Shown one piece after another: positions 1 to 7,600 of a DNA stretch of 64,000 nucleotides. Made by a program: the position numbers and the translations under genes. Under the pieces are notes generated by a model. It worked only from the letters and a program-made list of their open reading frames with translations. It was not told where the DNA came from and did no database searches. The first letter of the stretch is position 1, and the number at the start of each line of letters is the position of its first letter. Source of the DNA: JAWWOL01 sp033851545 (lineage in GTDB: Bacteria; Actinomycetota; Actinomycetes; JAWWOL01); assembly GCA_033851545.1 (NCBI GenBank), contig JAWWOO010000005.1:1-64000 (forward strand), written 5' to 3'.

Positions 1-1299
1 GATCTGCCGGGCGGTGACCAGCATCCGGCTGCGCGAGGAGCCGCACAGGTCGTCCAGCGACAGCCCGAAGTAGGCAGCGGTCGCCGCCATAATGACGCCG
101 ACGGTGATCTCGGGGGAGGTCGAGTCGGGCAGCAGGTCCTTGAGCACGATCTCGGCCAGCGACAGATCGATGTCGGTCTTGTTCAGGCTGGCGAACGCCG
201 TCACCCGGATCAGTGCACCCTCGAGCTCGCGGATGTTGGTCGCAATCTTGGAGGCGATGTACTCCAGCACCTCGGGCGGCGCGGCCATCCGTTCCTGGGC
301 GGCCTTCTTGCGCAGGATGGCGATCCGGGTCTCGAGGTCGGGCGGCTGCACGTCGGTGATCAGGCCCCACTCGAACCGTGACCGCATGCGCTCCTCGAAC
401 GCGGAGAGCTGCTTGGGTGGCAGGTCGGACGTGATCACGATCTGCTTGTTGGCGTTGTGCAGGGTGTTGAACGTGTGGAAGAACTCCTCCTGCGTCTGCA
501 CCTTGCCCTGCAGGAACTGGATGTCGTCGACGAGCAGCACATCGACGTCGCGGTAGCGACGCTGGAACGCGGAGTTCTTGTCGTCGCGGATCGAGTTGAT
601 GAAGTCGTTGGTGAACTCCTCGGAGCTCACGTAGCGGACCCGGGCCCCGGGGAACAGGTGCTGGGCGTAGTGCCCGATCGCGTGCAGCAGGTGGGTCTTG
701 CCCAGCCCGGACTCGCCGTAGATGAACAGCGGGTTGTACGCCTTGGCGGGAGCCTCGGCCACGGCGACGGCTGCGGCGTGGGCGAACCGGTTGCTCGCGC
801 CGATGACGAAGGTCTCGAACAGGTACTTCGGGTTGAGCCGGGCCGGCTCGCTCGGCCGGCCCGCCTGACCCTGTCGGCCGGTGCCTCGGACGGGCTCGGG
901 CTCCAGGGCCTGACGGGGCTCGAGCTCGATGACGTCGCCGGACTCGTCGCTGTCCTCGTCGTGGTCCTGCCCGGTCGGCTGCCCGGAATCGTCCGGCAGG
1001 CTGGAGTCGACCGTGACGGCGACCCGGATGTCACGACCGAGCTGGCTGGACAGGGCTGCGGCGATGATCGGGCGGAGCCGGCTCTCGAGGACCTCTTTGG
1101 CGAAGTCGTTGGGCGCGGCGAGCAGCGCGGTGTCCTCGACGAGGGCGAGCGGGCGGGTCAGCCGGATCCAGGCCCGGTGCTGGGCCGGGAGGGCGTCGTC
1201 GTCGAGGGAGGCGAGAGTGGACGCCCACACCTCGGCGAGACCAGTCGTCCCATGGCCGGGCAGATCGACCGCGGGGTCGTCCTCGTACTGGTCGGTCAC
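1..1299 (-). CDS. dnaA: Chromosomal replication initiator DnaA (3' end cut by window)
   Basis: DnaA binds DnaA boxes at oriC, melts the origin and loads the replicative helicase. The visible 433 residues run from a GTG start (complement of 1297-1299) through domain I, an acidic linker (about 85-135), and the AAA+ domain with Walker A GESGLGKTH near 194-202, Walker B LLVDDIQFL near 252-260 and sensor 1 ITSDLPP. The window edge cuts domain IV just before its DNA-binding signature, inside the LVTARQI stretch. It is divergent from rpmH, the usual bacterial arrangement. A DnaA box lies just upstream of a plausible promoter, so autoregulation is likely. Identity is essentially certain. Confidence 0.98.
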   Translation of the reverse strand, partial: MTDQYEDDPAVDLPGHGTTGLAEVWASTLASLDDDALPAQHRAWIRLTRPLALVEDTALLAAPNDFAKEVLESRLRPIIAAALSSQLGRDIRVAVTVDSSLPDDSGQPTGQDHDEDSDESGDVIELEPRQALEPEPVRGTGRQGQAGRPSEPARLNPKYLFETFVIGASNRFAHAAAVAVAEAPAKAYNPLFIYGESGLGKTHLLHAIGHYAQHLFPGARVRYVSSEEFTNDFINSIRDDKNSAFQRRYRDVDVLLVDDIQFLQGKVQTQEEFFHTFNTLHNANKQIVITSDLPPKQLSAFEERMRSRFEWGLITDVQPPDLETRIAILRKKAAQERMAAPPEVLEYIASKIATNIRELEGALIRVTAFASLNKTDIDLSLAEIVLKDLLPDSTSPEITVGVIMAATAAYFGLSLDDLCGSSRSRMLVTARQI

Positions 1300-1471
1300 G
1301 GCAGGCCCTCCGGCGCTCCCACGCAGGGTGGTCGGAGCATCTTCCACACGTTCATCCACAGGCTGTGCATGTCGTCCCCGCATGCCGACCTGACGCCGCA
1401 TCGAACTCCCGTGGGACGTGCCACCGGTGGTCCGCATTGCGGTGTTGCAGCGAGCAGGGGGCGAGTGCAGG

Positions 1472-1501
1472 ACGCTAGCAGTGTCCCTGGCTACACCACA
1501 A
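1472..1501 (-). promoter_or_regulatory. Putative dnaA promoter
   Basis: Read on the minus strand, TTGTGG (complement of 1496-1501) is followed after 18 bases by TAGCGT (complement of 1472-1477), a typical actinobacterial -10. It lies 173 bases before the dnaA start and directly below the DnaA box. This is assignment by pattern only. Confidence 0.45.
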
Positions 1502-1505
1502 GAAC

Positions 1506-1514
1506 TTGTCCACA
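1506..1514 (+). promoter_or_regulatory. DnaA box (TTGTCCACA)
   Basis: This is a perfect match to the actinobacterial DnaA-box consensus TTGTCCACA, just upstream of the putative dnaA -35. A weaker relative, TCATCCACA, sits at 1352-1360 in the dnaA leader. Together they fit DnaA autoregulation of its own promoter. The rest of the 388-base dnaA-rpmH gap holds the two promoters and an rpmH leader hairpin, and I see no gene in it. Confidence 0.75.
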
Positions 1515-1584
1515 ACCGTATCGCCGGTGAAGATAGTCGGTCGTGCCCCGGTGGCCGCGGCGTGGCGGCTTGCAGCGGCCCGGT

Positions 1585-1651
1585 TTGACCGGCTCACCCC
1601 GCGCCCGTACCGTAGGGAAGTCTGTCTGTGCTTTCCGGATGCCGTCCGGAA
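1585..1651 (+). promoter_or_regulatory. Putative rpmH promoter and leader hairpin
   Basis: TTGACC (1585-1590) and TACCGT (1608-1613) are separated by exactly 17 bases, a good housekeeping-sigma promoter for the rpmH operon. The transcript would then contain a 7-bp hairpin, TTCCGGA at 1633-1639 pairing with TCCGGAA at 1645-1651, 36 bases before the rpmH GTG. A role for the hairpin is unknown. Confidence 0.55.
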
Positions 1652-1687
1652 CCTTCCTGTGTTCGTCCCCCAGTACGGAGCCCTCGA

Positions 1688-1825
1688 GTGAGCAAGCGCA
1701 CGTTCCAGCCGAACAACCGTCGTCGGGCCAAGACCCACGGCTTCCGCCTGCGCATGCGGACTCGGGCCGGTCGGGCCATCCTCTCGGCGCGCCGCCGCAA
1801 GGGCCGCGACGAGCTCTCGGCCTAG
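1688..1825 (+). CDS. rpmH: 50S ribosomal protein L34
   Basis: L34 is a small basic protein of the large ribosomal subunit. The 45-residue product begins MSKRTFQPNNRRRAKTHGF and has the family's dense Arg/Lys composition and usual length. The GTG start is chosen because everything upstream in the frame is non-homologous. It is the first gene of the rpmH-rnpA-yidD-yidC-jag-rsmG-parAB row, with rnpA starting 20 bases later. Only length and sequence identity to the family are used, and both are unambiguous. Confidence 0.97.
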   Translation: MSKRTFQPNNRRRAKTHGFRLRMRTRAGRAILSARRRKGRDELSA

Positions 1826-1845
1826 ATCGGTTCAGGACCGGTCGC

Positions 1846-2187
1846 GTGCTGCCAGGCCGAGCCAGGCTGACCCGGTCGCAGGACTTCACCGCTGCGCTGC
1901 GCGGTGGCCGGCGGGCCGGGCGTTCGCTCGTCGTCGTCCATCTCCGGCCTGACGCGGGCACCGGGCACGCGCGGGTCGGGTTCGTGACCAGCAAGGCCAT
2001 CGGCAATGCCGTGGTCCGCAACCAGGTGCGGCGCCGTTTGCGTCACGTGATGTCGTCCCGGCTGAGCGCACTGCCTGACGGTGCCCTGGTCGTCGTACGG
2101 GCGACGCCGGCTGCGGCGGGCGCCAGCTCGGCCCAGCTGGCCGACGACGTCGACCGGGCGCTGACCCGGCTGGGAGTTCCCCGATGA
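1846..2187 (+). CDS. rnpA: Ribonuclease P protein component
   Basis: The protein subunit of RNase P binds the catalytic RNA and helps mature tRNA 5' ends. The 113-residue product starts at GTG in the typical opening LPxxxRLTRSxDF. It carries the family RNR signature, here in the stretch AIGNAVVRNQVRRRLRH (about residues 50-66). The frame stays open upstream through rpmH, but that part is a shadow. It is located between rpmH and yidD as in nearly all bacteria, and its TGA overlaps the yidD ATG (ATGA), implying translational coupling. Confidence 0.96.
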   Translation: MLPGRARLTRSQDFTAALRGGRRAGRSLVVVHLRPDAGTGHARVGFVTSKAIGNAVVRNQVRRRLRHVMSSRLSALPDGALVVVRATPAAAGASSAQLADDVDRALTRLGVPR

Positions 2188-2471
2188 GAGGCCGGGTGAC
2201 CGGCTCGCCCGGTCTGCTCGCGCGTACCCTGGGAGGGGCGATCGGGGCTTACCAGCGCCTGGTGAGCCCGCTGCTGGGACCGCGTTGCCGGTTCGCCCCC
2301 AGCTGCAGCGAGTACGCCAGGGAGTCGATCACCCGCTTCGGAGCGGGCTACGGCAGCTGGCTGGCGCTGCGCCGCCTGTTGCGTTGCCAGCCGTTCGCCG
2401 CCGGTGGCTGGGATCCCGTACCCCTCGAGCGCCACCCCTCGCACAGCACCCCGACAGGAGCCACCCGGTGA
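2184..2471 (+). CDS. yidD: Membrane protein insertion efficiency factor YidD
   Basis: YidD is a small membrane-associated protein that assists YidC-dependent insertion of inner-membrane proteins. The 95-residue product has an amphipathic N-terminal stretch (LLARTLGGAIGAYQRLVSPLLG) and the family signature CRFAPSCSEYA near residues 34-44, then the C-terminal GGWDPV motif. Its start overlaps the end of rnpA and its TGA overlaps the GTG of yidC, so the three genes are almost certainly translated together. Confidence 0.95.
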   Translation: MRGRVTGSPGLLARTLGGAIGAYQRLVSPLLGPRCRFAPSCSEYARESITRFGAGYGSWLALRRLLRCQPFAAGGWDPVPLERHPSHSTPTGATR

Positions 2472-3514
2472 ACCTCAGCTTCCTCGACCCGCTCTACCGC
2501 GCGGTCGCCTGGATCGTCTACACGATCCACTCCGGGCTCAAGCACGTGACGTCGGGAACCTGGACCTGGGGCCTGTCGATCGTCCTGCTCACCATCTGCA
2601 TGCGGCTGGTGCTGTTCCCGCTGTTCATGAAGCAGATCAAGAGCCAGCGCGAGATGCAGCTGCTGCAGCCCAAGATCGCCGAACTGAAGAAGAAGTACCC
2701 GGACGACCGGCAGCGGCAGAGCCAGGAGCAGATGGCGCTGTTCAAGGAGCACGGGGTCAACCCGCTCGCCGGCTGCCTCCCGCTGCTGATCCAGATGCCG
2801 ATCTTCTTCGCGCTGTTCGGCGTGCTGCACAAGTTCGTCCAGAACAAGCAGGGCGGCTACACCGCGCAGTACGGCCTCTCGAGCGGCGTCGTCGAGGAGA
2901 TCGCTAAGTCGAAGATCTTCGGGGTGCCGATCGCGGCGACCTTCAACTCCAGCAAGACCGTGCTCAATAGCCTCAACGCCACCTCCGGCACAGTCAAGAC
3001 AGTCACCGTCGTGATGATCCTGCTGATGATGGCGACGTCGTTCCTGACTTCCCGGCAGATGCTGGCGCGCAGCAAGGCGTCCGGCCAGCAGCTCGACAGC
3101 GCCCAGGCCATGACGCAGAAGATCATGGTCTACGGCATGCCACTGTTCTTCGGCGTCATCGGCGTCAACTTCCAGATGGGTGTGCTGCTCTACTGGCTCA
3201 CGACCAACGTGTGGACCTTCGGCCAGCAGTACTTCGTGATCAAGGCGATGGGCGACGACCCCGAGTCGGTGGTCCGGGCCCGGAAGGCCAAGGAGGCCGG
3301 GACCGATGGCAAGGAACCGGCGGCACCGGCCAAGACCAGCCTGACCAAGCCACCGCCGGGTAAGGCCGGTGCCGCGAAGCCGGGCGCCGTGGGCGCGGCT
3401 GTGCCCGTGCCGTCCACCGGCAACGGCGCGGCCCCTCGCAACGGCAACAGCCCGCCCCGGCGTGCCGGCCAGGCTCGGCCGGCCAACCGGAAGCGCAAGG
3501 GTGGACGGCACTAG
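2468..3514 (+). CDS. yidC: Membrane protein insertase YidC/Oxa1
   Basis: YidC inserts and folds membrane proteins alone or with SecYEG. The 348-residue product has the 60KD_IMP domain: TM1 near 30-52 containing the groove arginine in ICMRLVLFP, a cytoplasmic hairpin rich in Lys/Gln (about 58-95), and TM segments near 105-120, 175-195 and 225-250. It lacks the long periplasmic domain of proteobacterial YidC and has no lipobox, as usual for Actinobacteria. The C-terminus (about 265-348) is an Ala/Pro/Lys tail ending in a basic stretch that probably touches the ribosome. The GTG start overlaps the yidD stop. Confidence 0.96.
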   Translation: MNLSFLDPLYRAVAWIVYTIHSGLKHVTSGTWTWGLSIVLLTICMRLVLFPLFMKQIKSQREMQLLQPKIAELKKKYPDDRQRQSQEQMALFKEHGVNPLAGCLPLLIQMPIFFALFGVLHKFVQNKQGGYTAQYGLSSGVVEEIAKSKIFGVPIAATFNSSKTVLNSLNATSGTVKTVTVVMILLMMATSFLTSRQMLARSKASGQQLDSAQAMTQKIMVYGMPLFFGVIGVNFQMGVLLYWLTTNVWTFGQQYFVIKAMGDDPESVVRARKAKEAGTDGKEPAAPAKTSLTKPPPGKAGAAKPGAVGAAVPVPSTGNGAAPRNGNSPPRRAGQARPANRKRKGGRH

Positions 3515-3625
3515 CCCCGAGCACACCCGGCCGACTGCTGCGCTGGACCTCTCCCATGACGCGCGGGACCGTTGCCGGACCCCTGACCTGAACCACCCAC
3601 GCAGTCACCAGCAGGAGGAACAGCC

Positions 3626-4189
3626 GTGACGTCGACGACCGACGCTGCCGGAACGACCCAGGCAGCGGACGCACCCGAGCCCACTGACCAGGACGCTGCC
3701 GAGATAGAGGCGCCGGCAGAGGCACCGGACCTTTCCCTGCTGGAGCAGGAGGGCGAGGTGGCCGCGGACTACCTCGAGGGCCTGCTGGACATCGTCGACC
3801 TCGACGGCGACATCGACATGGACGTCGAAGGCACCCGTGCCGTCGTGGCCATCGTCGGTGAGAAGCTGGACGACCTGGTGGGCCGTCGGGGTGAGGTGCT
3901 CGACGCGCTGCAGGAGCTGACCCGGCTGGCCGTGATGCGGCAGACCGGCGAGCGCAGCCGGTTGATGCTGGACATCGGCGGTCACCGCGAGCGCCGCCGG
4001 GCCACCCTGATCGAGCTCGCGACGGCCACCGCTGCCGACGTCGTGTCCTCCGGGGAGCCGGTCTCGATGAAGGCGATGACGCCGTTCGAGCGCAAGGTTG
4101 TCCACGACGCCATTGCCGGCATCGACGGCGTACACACCGAGTCCGAAGGCGTCGAGCCGCAGCGGCACGTCGTGGTTCTGCCCGGGTGA
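3626..4189 (+). CDS. jag: Jag/KhpB family RNA-binding protein (KH-R3H)
   Basis: KhpB/Jag proteins bind RNA and, with KhpA, influence cell division and elongation. The 187-residue product has an acidic, disordered N-terminus (1-55), a KH-like domain (about 60-130, with VGRRGEVLDALQ) and a C-terminal R3H domain, with the R-x3-H pattern in PFERKVVHDAI followed by TESEGVEPQRHVVV. The GTG start is preceded by AGGAGGAA. Its last four bases overlap the rsmG start. The long N-terminal Jag_N domain of Firmicutes is absent, as in other Actinobacteria. Confidence 0.93.
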   Translation: MTSTTDAAGTTQAADAPEPTDQDAAEIEAPAEAPDLSLLEQEGEVAADYLEGLLDIVDLDGDIDMDVEGTRAVVAIVGEKLDDLVGRRGEVLDALQELTRLAVMRQTGERSRLMLDIGGHRERRRATLIELATATAADVVSSGEPVSMKAMTPFERKVVHDAIAGIDGVHTESEGVEPQRHVVVLPG

Positions 4190-4923
4190 CCGTGCTCGTC
4201 CCGGACGGCGCTCGCGAGCTGCTCGGTGAGGCCTACGGCCCGATGGAGCGCTATGCAGAGCTGTTGCTGACCGGTGGGGTCGAGCGTGGGTTGATCGGGC
4301 CGAACGAGGCCCCTCGGCTGTGGGAACGGCACCTGCTCAACTCCGCTGCTGTCGCCGGCCTGCTGCCCCAGACGGCCACTGTGCTCGACCTCGGTTCGGG
4401 GGCGGGGCTGCCCGGGGTCGTGCTGGCCTTGCAGGTGCCGACGCTCAGGGTGATCCTGCTCGACGCCACCAAGCGGCGTACCGACTTCCTCAGCGAGGTG
4501 GTCGCCGAGCTCGGTCTCGGCGACCGGGTGGAGGTCGTCTGGGGTCGGGCCGAGGCGCTGCCGTCCTTCCATGCCGACGTGGTCGTCGCCAGGGCGGTTG
4601 CTCCACTGGACAAGTTAGCCAGCTGGGCCATGCCGCACCTGGTCGGCGGCGGATCGTTGCTGGCCATGAAGGGCGAGTCCGCTGCGGAGGAGCTCAACCG
4701 CGACGCTGCAGGACTGCGCCGGTTCGGCGTCATCTCCACCGGGCTGATCAGCGTCCCTTCGATCGGTTCCGACCTCCCGGTTCGGGTGATCCGGTTGGTC
4801 AAGGGCAGCCGGACGGGTCCCGTACGGCGCCCCCGTCCCCAGGGCGGGAAGCCGGTCTCGGCGGGGCGGACCAACCGTCGTACGCTGCCACGACCCGGTT
4901 CGAGCTCGGCAGAGAGGGAGTGA
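4186..4923 (+). CDS. rsmG: 16S rRNA (guanine-N7) methyltransferase RsmG/GidB
   Basis: RsmG uses S-adenosylmethionine to methylate G527 of 16S rRNA. Its loss gives low-level streptomycin resistance in other bacteria. The 245-residue product has the Rossmann motif I VLDLGSGAGLPG (about 66-77), motif II LRVILLDATKRR (about 87-98) and the family R-A-V-A-P-L-D segment. Its GTG start overlaps jag. The C-terminal 40 residues are a basic Arg/Pro extension beyond the usual fold. It ends directly before parA. Confidence 0.95.
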   Translation: MTVLVPDGARELLGEAYGPMERYAELLLTGGVERGLIGPNEAPRLWERHLLNSAAVAGLLPQTATVLDLGSGAGLPGVVLALQVPTLRVILLDATKRRTDFLSEVVAELGLGDRVEVVWGRAEALPSFHADVVVARAVAPLDKLASWAMPHLVGGGSLLAMKGESAAEELNRDAAGLRRFGVISTGLISVPSIGSDLPVRVIRLVKGSRTGPVRRPRPQGGKPVSAGRTNRRTLPRPGSSSAERE

Positions 4924-4928
4924 GCAAC

Positions 4929-5903
4929 ATGAGCGCGCCACCCCTGCCGCCGCCGGACGCCTCGGTTTCACGTGAAACCGAGCAGCAGGCCAGTCCAACT
5001 CCCGTTTCACGTGAAACATCGCCGTTCACCGAGCATGACACGCCGATCGCCGCCTCCGCCGCCGCCGCAGTCCGCGTCCTCAACCCCCGCGAGGCCGATC
5101 GCTACCCCCGACCTCCCCGGCGCCGGATCATCACGATCGCCAACCAGAAGGGAGGCGTGGGCAAGACCACCAGCACCGTCAACCTTGCCGTGGCCCTGGC
5201 GCTGCACGGCCAGCGGGTGCTCGTGCTGGATCTGGACCCGCAGGGCAACGCCTCCACCGGCATGGGCATCGACCACCACGCCGAGATCCCGTCGATCTAC
5301 GACGTGCTCATCGACGGGAAGACCCTGGACGATGTCGTGCAGCCGGTGGACGGCTTCGAGAGCCTCTGGTGCGCGCCCGCGACGATCGACCTGGCCGGTG
5401 CCGAGATCGAGCTGGTCTCCGTCGTGGCCAGGGAGTCGCGGTTGAAGCGGGCTATCGACGCCCACGACAGTCCACTGGACTACATCCTGATCGACTGCCC
5501 GCCGTCGCTGGGCCTCCTCACGGTCAACGCGATGGTCGCTGCCGCTGAGGTGCTGATCCCGATCCAGTGCGAGTACTACGCCCTCGAGGGGCTGAGCCAG
5601 CTGCTGCGCAACATCGACATGGTGAGGGCGCACCTCAACGCCGAGCTGGCGGTCAGCACGATCCTGCTCACCATGTACGACGCGCGGACCAGGCTGGCGG
5701 ACCAGGTCGCCGGCGAGGTGCGGACCCACTTCGGCGACATTGTGCTGGAGACGCCGATCCCGCGAAGCGTCCGGGTGAGCGAGGCACCGAGCTACGGCCA
5801 GTCGGTCATCACCTACGACCCCGGTTCGCGGGGAGCGATGGCATACCTCGAGGCGGCGCGTGAGATCGCCTACCGGGCAGAGCGGGAGAGTGGGAAGTCA
5901 TGA
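4929..5903 (+). CDS. parA: Chromosome partitioning ATPase ParA (Soj)
   Basis: ParA binds DNA when ATP-bound and moves the ParB-parS complex during chromosome segregation. The 324-residue product has a deviant Walker A KGGVGKTT with signature lysine (about 72-79), the switch region DLDPQGNAS and the Walker B ILIDCPPSLG. The first 65 residues are a disordered Pro/Ala/Thr extension that contains two VSRET peptides because two parS sites are embedded in the coding DNA. An ATG at 4929 is used. A GTG at 4920, overlapping the rsmG stop and in frame, is equally possible. The stop overlaps parB. Confidence 0.96.
   Translation: MSAPPLPPPDASVSRETEQQASPTPVSRETSPFTEHDTPIAASAAAAVRVLNPREADRYPRPPRRRIITIANQKGGVGKTTSTVNLAVALALHGQRVLVLDLDPQGNASTGMGIDHHAEIPSIYDVLIDGKTLDDVVQPVDGFESLWCAPATIDLAGAEIELVSVVARESRLKRAIDAHDSPLDYILIDCPPSLGLLTVNAMVAAAEVLIPIQCEYYALEGLSQLLRNIDMVRAHLNAELAVSTILLTMYDARTRLADQVAGEVRTHFGDIVLETPIPRSVRVSEAPSYGQSVITYDPGSRGAMAYLEAAREIAYRAERESGKS
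4961..4982. other. parS: parS site 1 (ParB-binding centromere), inside parA
   Basis: The core GTTTCACGTGAAAC at 4965-4978 is perfect, and symmetry extends outward to a 22-bp palindrome (4961-4982). It is read through as SVSRET in ParA. ParB loads as a CTP-dependent clamp at such sites near the origin. Confidence 0.93.
5003..5018. other. parS: parS site 2, inside parA
   Basis: CGTTTCACGTGAAACA differs from the canonical 16-mer TGTTTCACGTGAAACA only in its first base. It lies 39 bases from site 1 (centre to centre), is in the same reading phase, and encodes the second VSRET. Confidence 0.93.
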
Positions 5904-6871
5904 GCACCCGACGAGGCGGTCTCGGCCGCGGCCTGGGGGCCCTCATCCCCACGTCGGCACCGGCCGCATCGGTGACCGATTTCAGCGTGCACGTCGACTC
6001 GCGGCAGGGTGCAGCTCTCACTGAGACGGGGCCGCTGCCGGTCGCCGGCGCCCGCTACGCGGAGCTCGACGTCTCCTCGATCGCGCCCAACCCGCAGCAG
6101 CCCCGTACGGTCTTTGACGAGGAGTCACTCGACGAGCTGGCCCGCAGCGTACGTGAGGTGGGCGTGCTGCAACCGGTGGTCGTGCGCGAGATCAACCCCG
6201 GGCAGTACCAGCTCATCATGGGCGAGCGGCGCTGGCGTGCGTCCCAGGCAGCCGGCGTGCCGACAGTGCCCGCGATCATCCGGGACACGGCGGACACCGC
6301 CCTGCTCCGCGATGCACTGCTGGAGAACCTGCACCGCCAGCAGCTGAACCCGCTGGAGGAGGGCGCGGCCTACCAGCAGCTGCTGGAGGAGTTCGATGGC
6401 ACGCAGGAGGAGCTGGCCAGCCGGCTCGGCAAGTCGCGGTCGCACGTCTCGAACACCATGCGGCTGCTCAACCTGCCGCCCACCGTCCAGCGCCGGCTGG
6501 CTGCCGGGGTGCTCAGCGCAGGTCACGCCCGTGCGCTGCTCTCCCTGGAGGACGCCGACGCCCAGGAGCGGCTGGCGACCCGGATCGTGGCCGAGGGGCT
6601 GTCCGTACGGGCGGTGGAGGAGCTGGTCGCCCTCAACGAGACGGGCGCGCCGCCGAAGCCCAGTCGGCGCCAGGTCAGGCCGCATGCGCCGGCGCTGGCC
6701 TCGCTCGCCAGCCGGCTCTCCGACCACTTCGAGACCCGGGTCAAGGTAGAGCTGGGCCGGTCCAAGGGCAAGATCACCCTTGAGTTCGCCTCCGTCGACG
6801 ACCTCGAGCGGATCGTCGCCGCCATGGCACCCGGAGCGGCCGGGGCGCTGGACGAGACCCCGGCCGGCTGA
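5900..6871 (+). CDS. parB: Chromosome partitioning protein ParB (CTPase clamp)
   Basis: ParB binds parS, hydrolyses CTP and spreads as a sliding clamp that ParA pulls and SMC uses for loading. The 323-residue product starts with the basic R-x-GGLGRGLGALI motif that contacts ParA, then the nuclease-like CTP-binding domain (NPQQPR near 72-77, GERRWRA near 108-114), the helix-turn-helix (TQEELASRLGKSRSHVSNTMRLL) and a C-terminal dimerisation domain (about 255-312). It overlaps parA by four bases. Confidence 0.96.
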   Translation: MSTRRGGLGRGLGALIPTSAPAASVTDFSVHVDSRQGAALTETGPLPVAGARYAELDVSSIAPNPQQPRTVFDEESLDELARSVREVGVLQPVVVREINPGQYQLIMGERRWRASQAAGVPTVPAIIRDTADTALLRDALLENLHRQQLNPLEEGAAYQQLLEEFDGTQEELASRLGKSRSHVSNTMRLLNLPPTVQRRLAAGVLSAGHARALLSLEDADAQERLATRIVAEGLSVRAVEELVALNETGAPPKPSRRQVRPHAPALASLASRLSDHFETRVKVELGRSKGKITLEFASVDDLERIVAAMAPGAAGALDETPAG

Positions 6872-6961
6872 GAGCATCGACTCGCGCCACATGTCCGGTA
6901 CCACCCGGTTCCGGACGGCTCGGGGGAGCTGCCTGACGATCGCCGCCTGGAGACGACACCT

Positions 6962-7579
6962 ATGACCCGTCGGCTGGTCAACGTCACCTTGGACAACCTG
7001 GACGACCTTCCGATCAAGTGCCGGCGCTGCGTCTTCTGGGAGCTCGATCCGGTCTCGCGGGCCCGCGCGGAGGACATGGGCGACACCGCGCTGGAGAAGG
7101 AGGCCTGGGTCTCCCAGGCGCTGCTCGAGTGGGGCAGCTGCGGCAAGGTGGCCTACGTGGACGGAGTGACCGCCGGCTACGTGCTCTTCGCGCCGCCCGC
7201 GTACGTGCCGCGATCTGTCGCGTTCCCGACCAGCCCGGTCAGCGCCGACGCCGTGTTGCTGATGTCGGCGCACATCATGCCGGAGTTCTCGGGCGGCGGT
7301 CTGGGCCGGATGCTGGTCCAGGCGGTGGCAAAGGAGCTCATCCGCCGGGGCGTACGGGCCATCGAGGCCTTCGGCGACCTGGCCTGGCAGGAGCCGGCCT
7401 GTGTGCTGCCCGCGGATTACTTGCTGGCGGTCGGCTTCAAGACGGTACGCCCGCACTCCCGCTGGCCGCGGCTGCGTCTCGAGCTCAAGACCACGGCGTC
7501 GTGGCGTGAGGACGTCGAGGTCGCGCTCGAACGGCTGCTCGGCTCGATGACGCCCGAGGGCGCGCTGCGACCGGTATAG
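6962..7579 (+). CDS. GNAT-like N-acetyltransferase (Rv3916c-like)
   Basis: The 205-residue product has a C-terminal acetyltransferase-like core. The pyrophosphate-loop region reads EFSGGGLGRMLVQAVAKELIRRG (about 101-123), and a terminal strand contains DYLLAVGFKTVRPH. An N-terminal CRRCVFWE motif with Cys pair CxxC (about 20-23) is characteristic of this actinobacterial family. The substrate is unknown. It lies 90 bases after parB and faces cwlM tail to tail, matching the position of Rv3916c in mycobacteria. Starts ATG; the preceding spacer shows no strong ribosome site. Confidence 0.8.
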   Translation: MTRRLVNVTLDNLDDLPIKCRRCVFWELDPVSRARAEDMGDTALEKEAWVSQALLEWGSCGKVAYVDGVTAGYVLFAPPAYVPRSVAFPTSPVSADAVLLMSAHIMPEFSGGGLGRMLVQAVAKELIRRGVRAIEAFGDLAWQEPACVLPADYLLAVGFKTVRPHSRWPRLRLELKTTASWREDVEVALERLLGSMTPEGALRPV

Positions 7580-7600
7580 CGAAACGCGGTAGGCGCGGGC

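Noticed and set aside
1..1299. oriC inside the window
   Set aside because: No cluster of perfect DnaA boxes is present on the rpmH side; in Actinobacteria oriC lies between dnaA and dnaN, which would be left of position 1.
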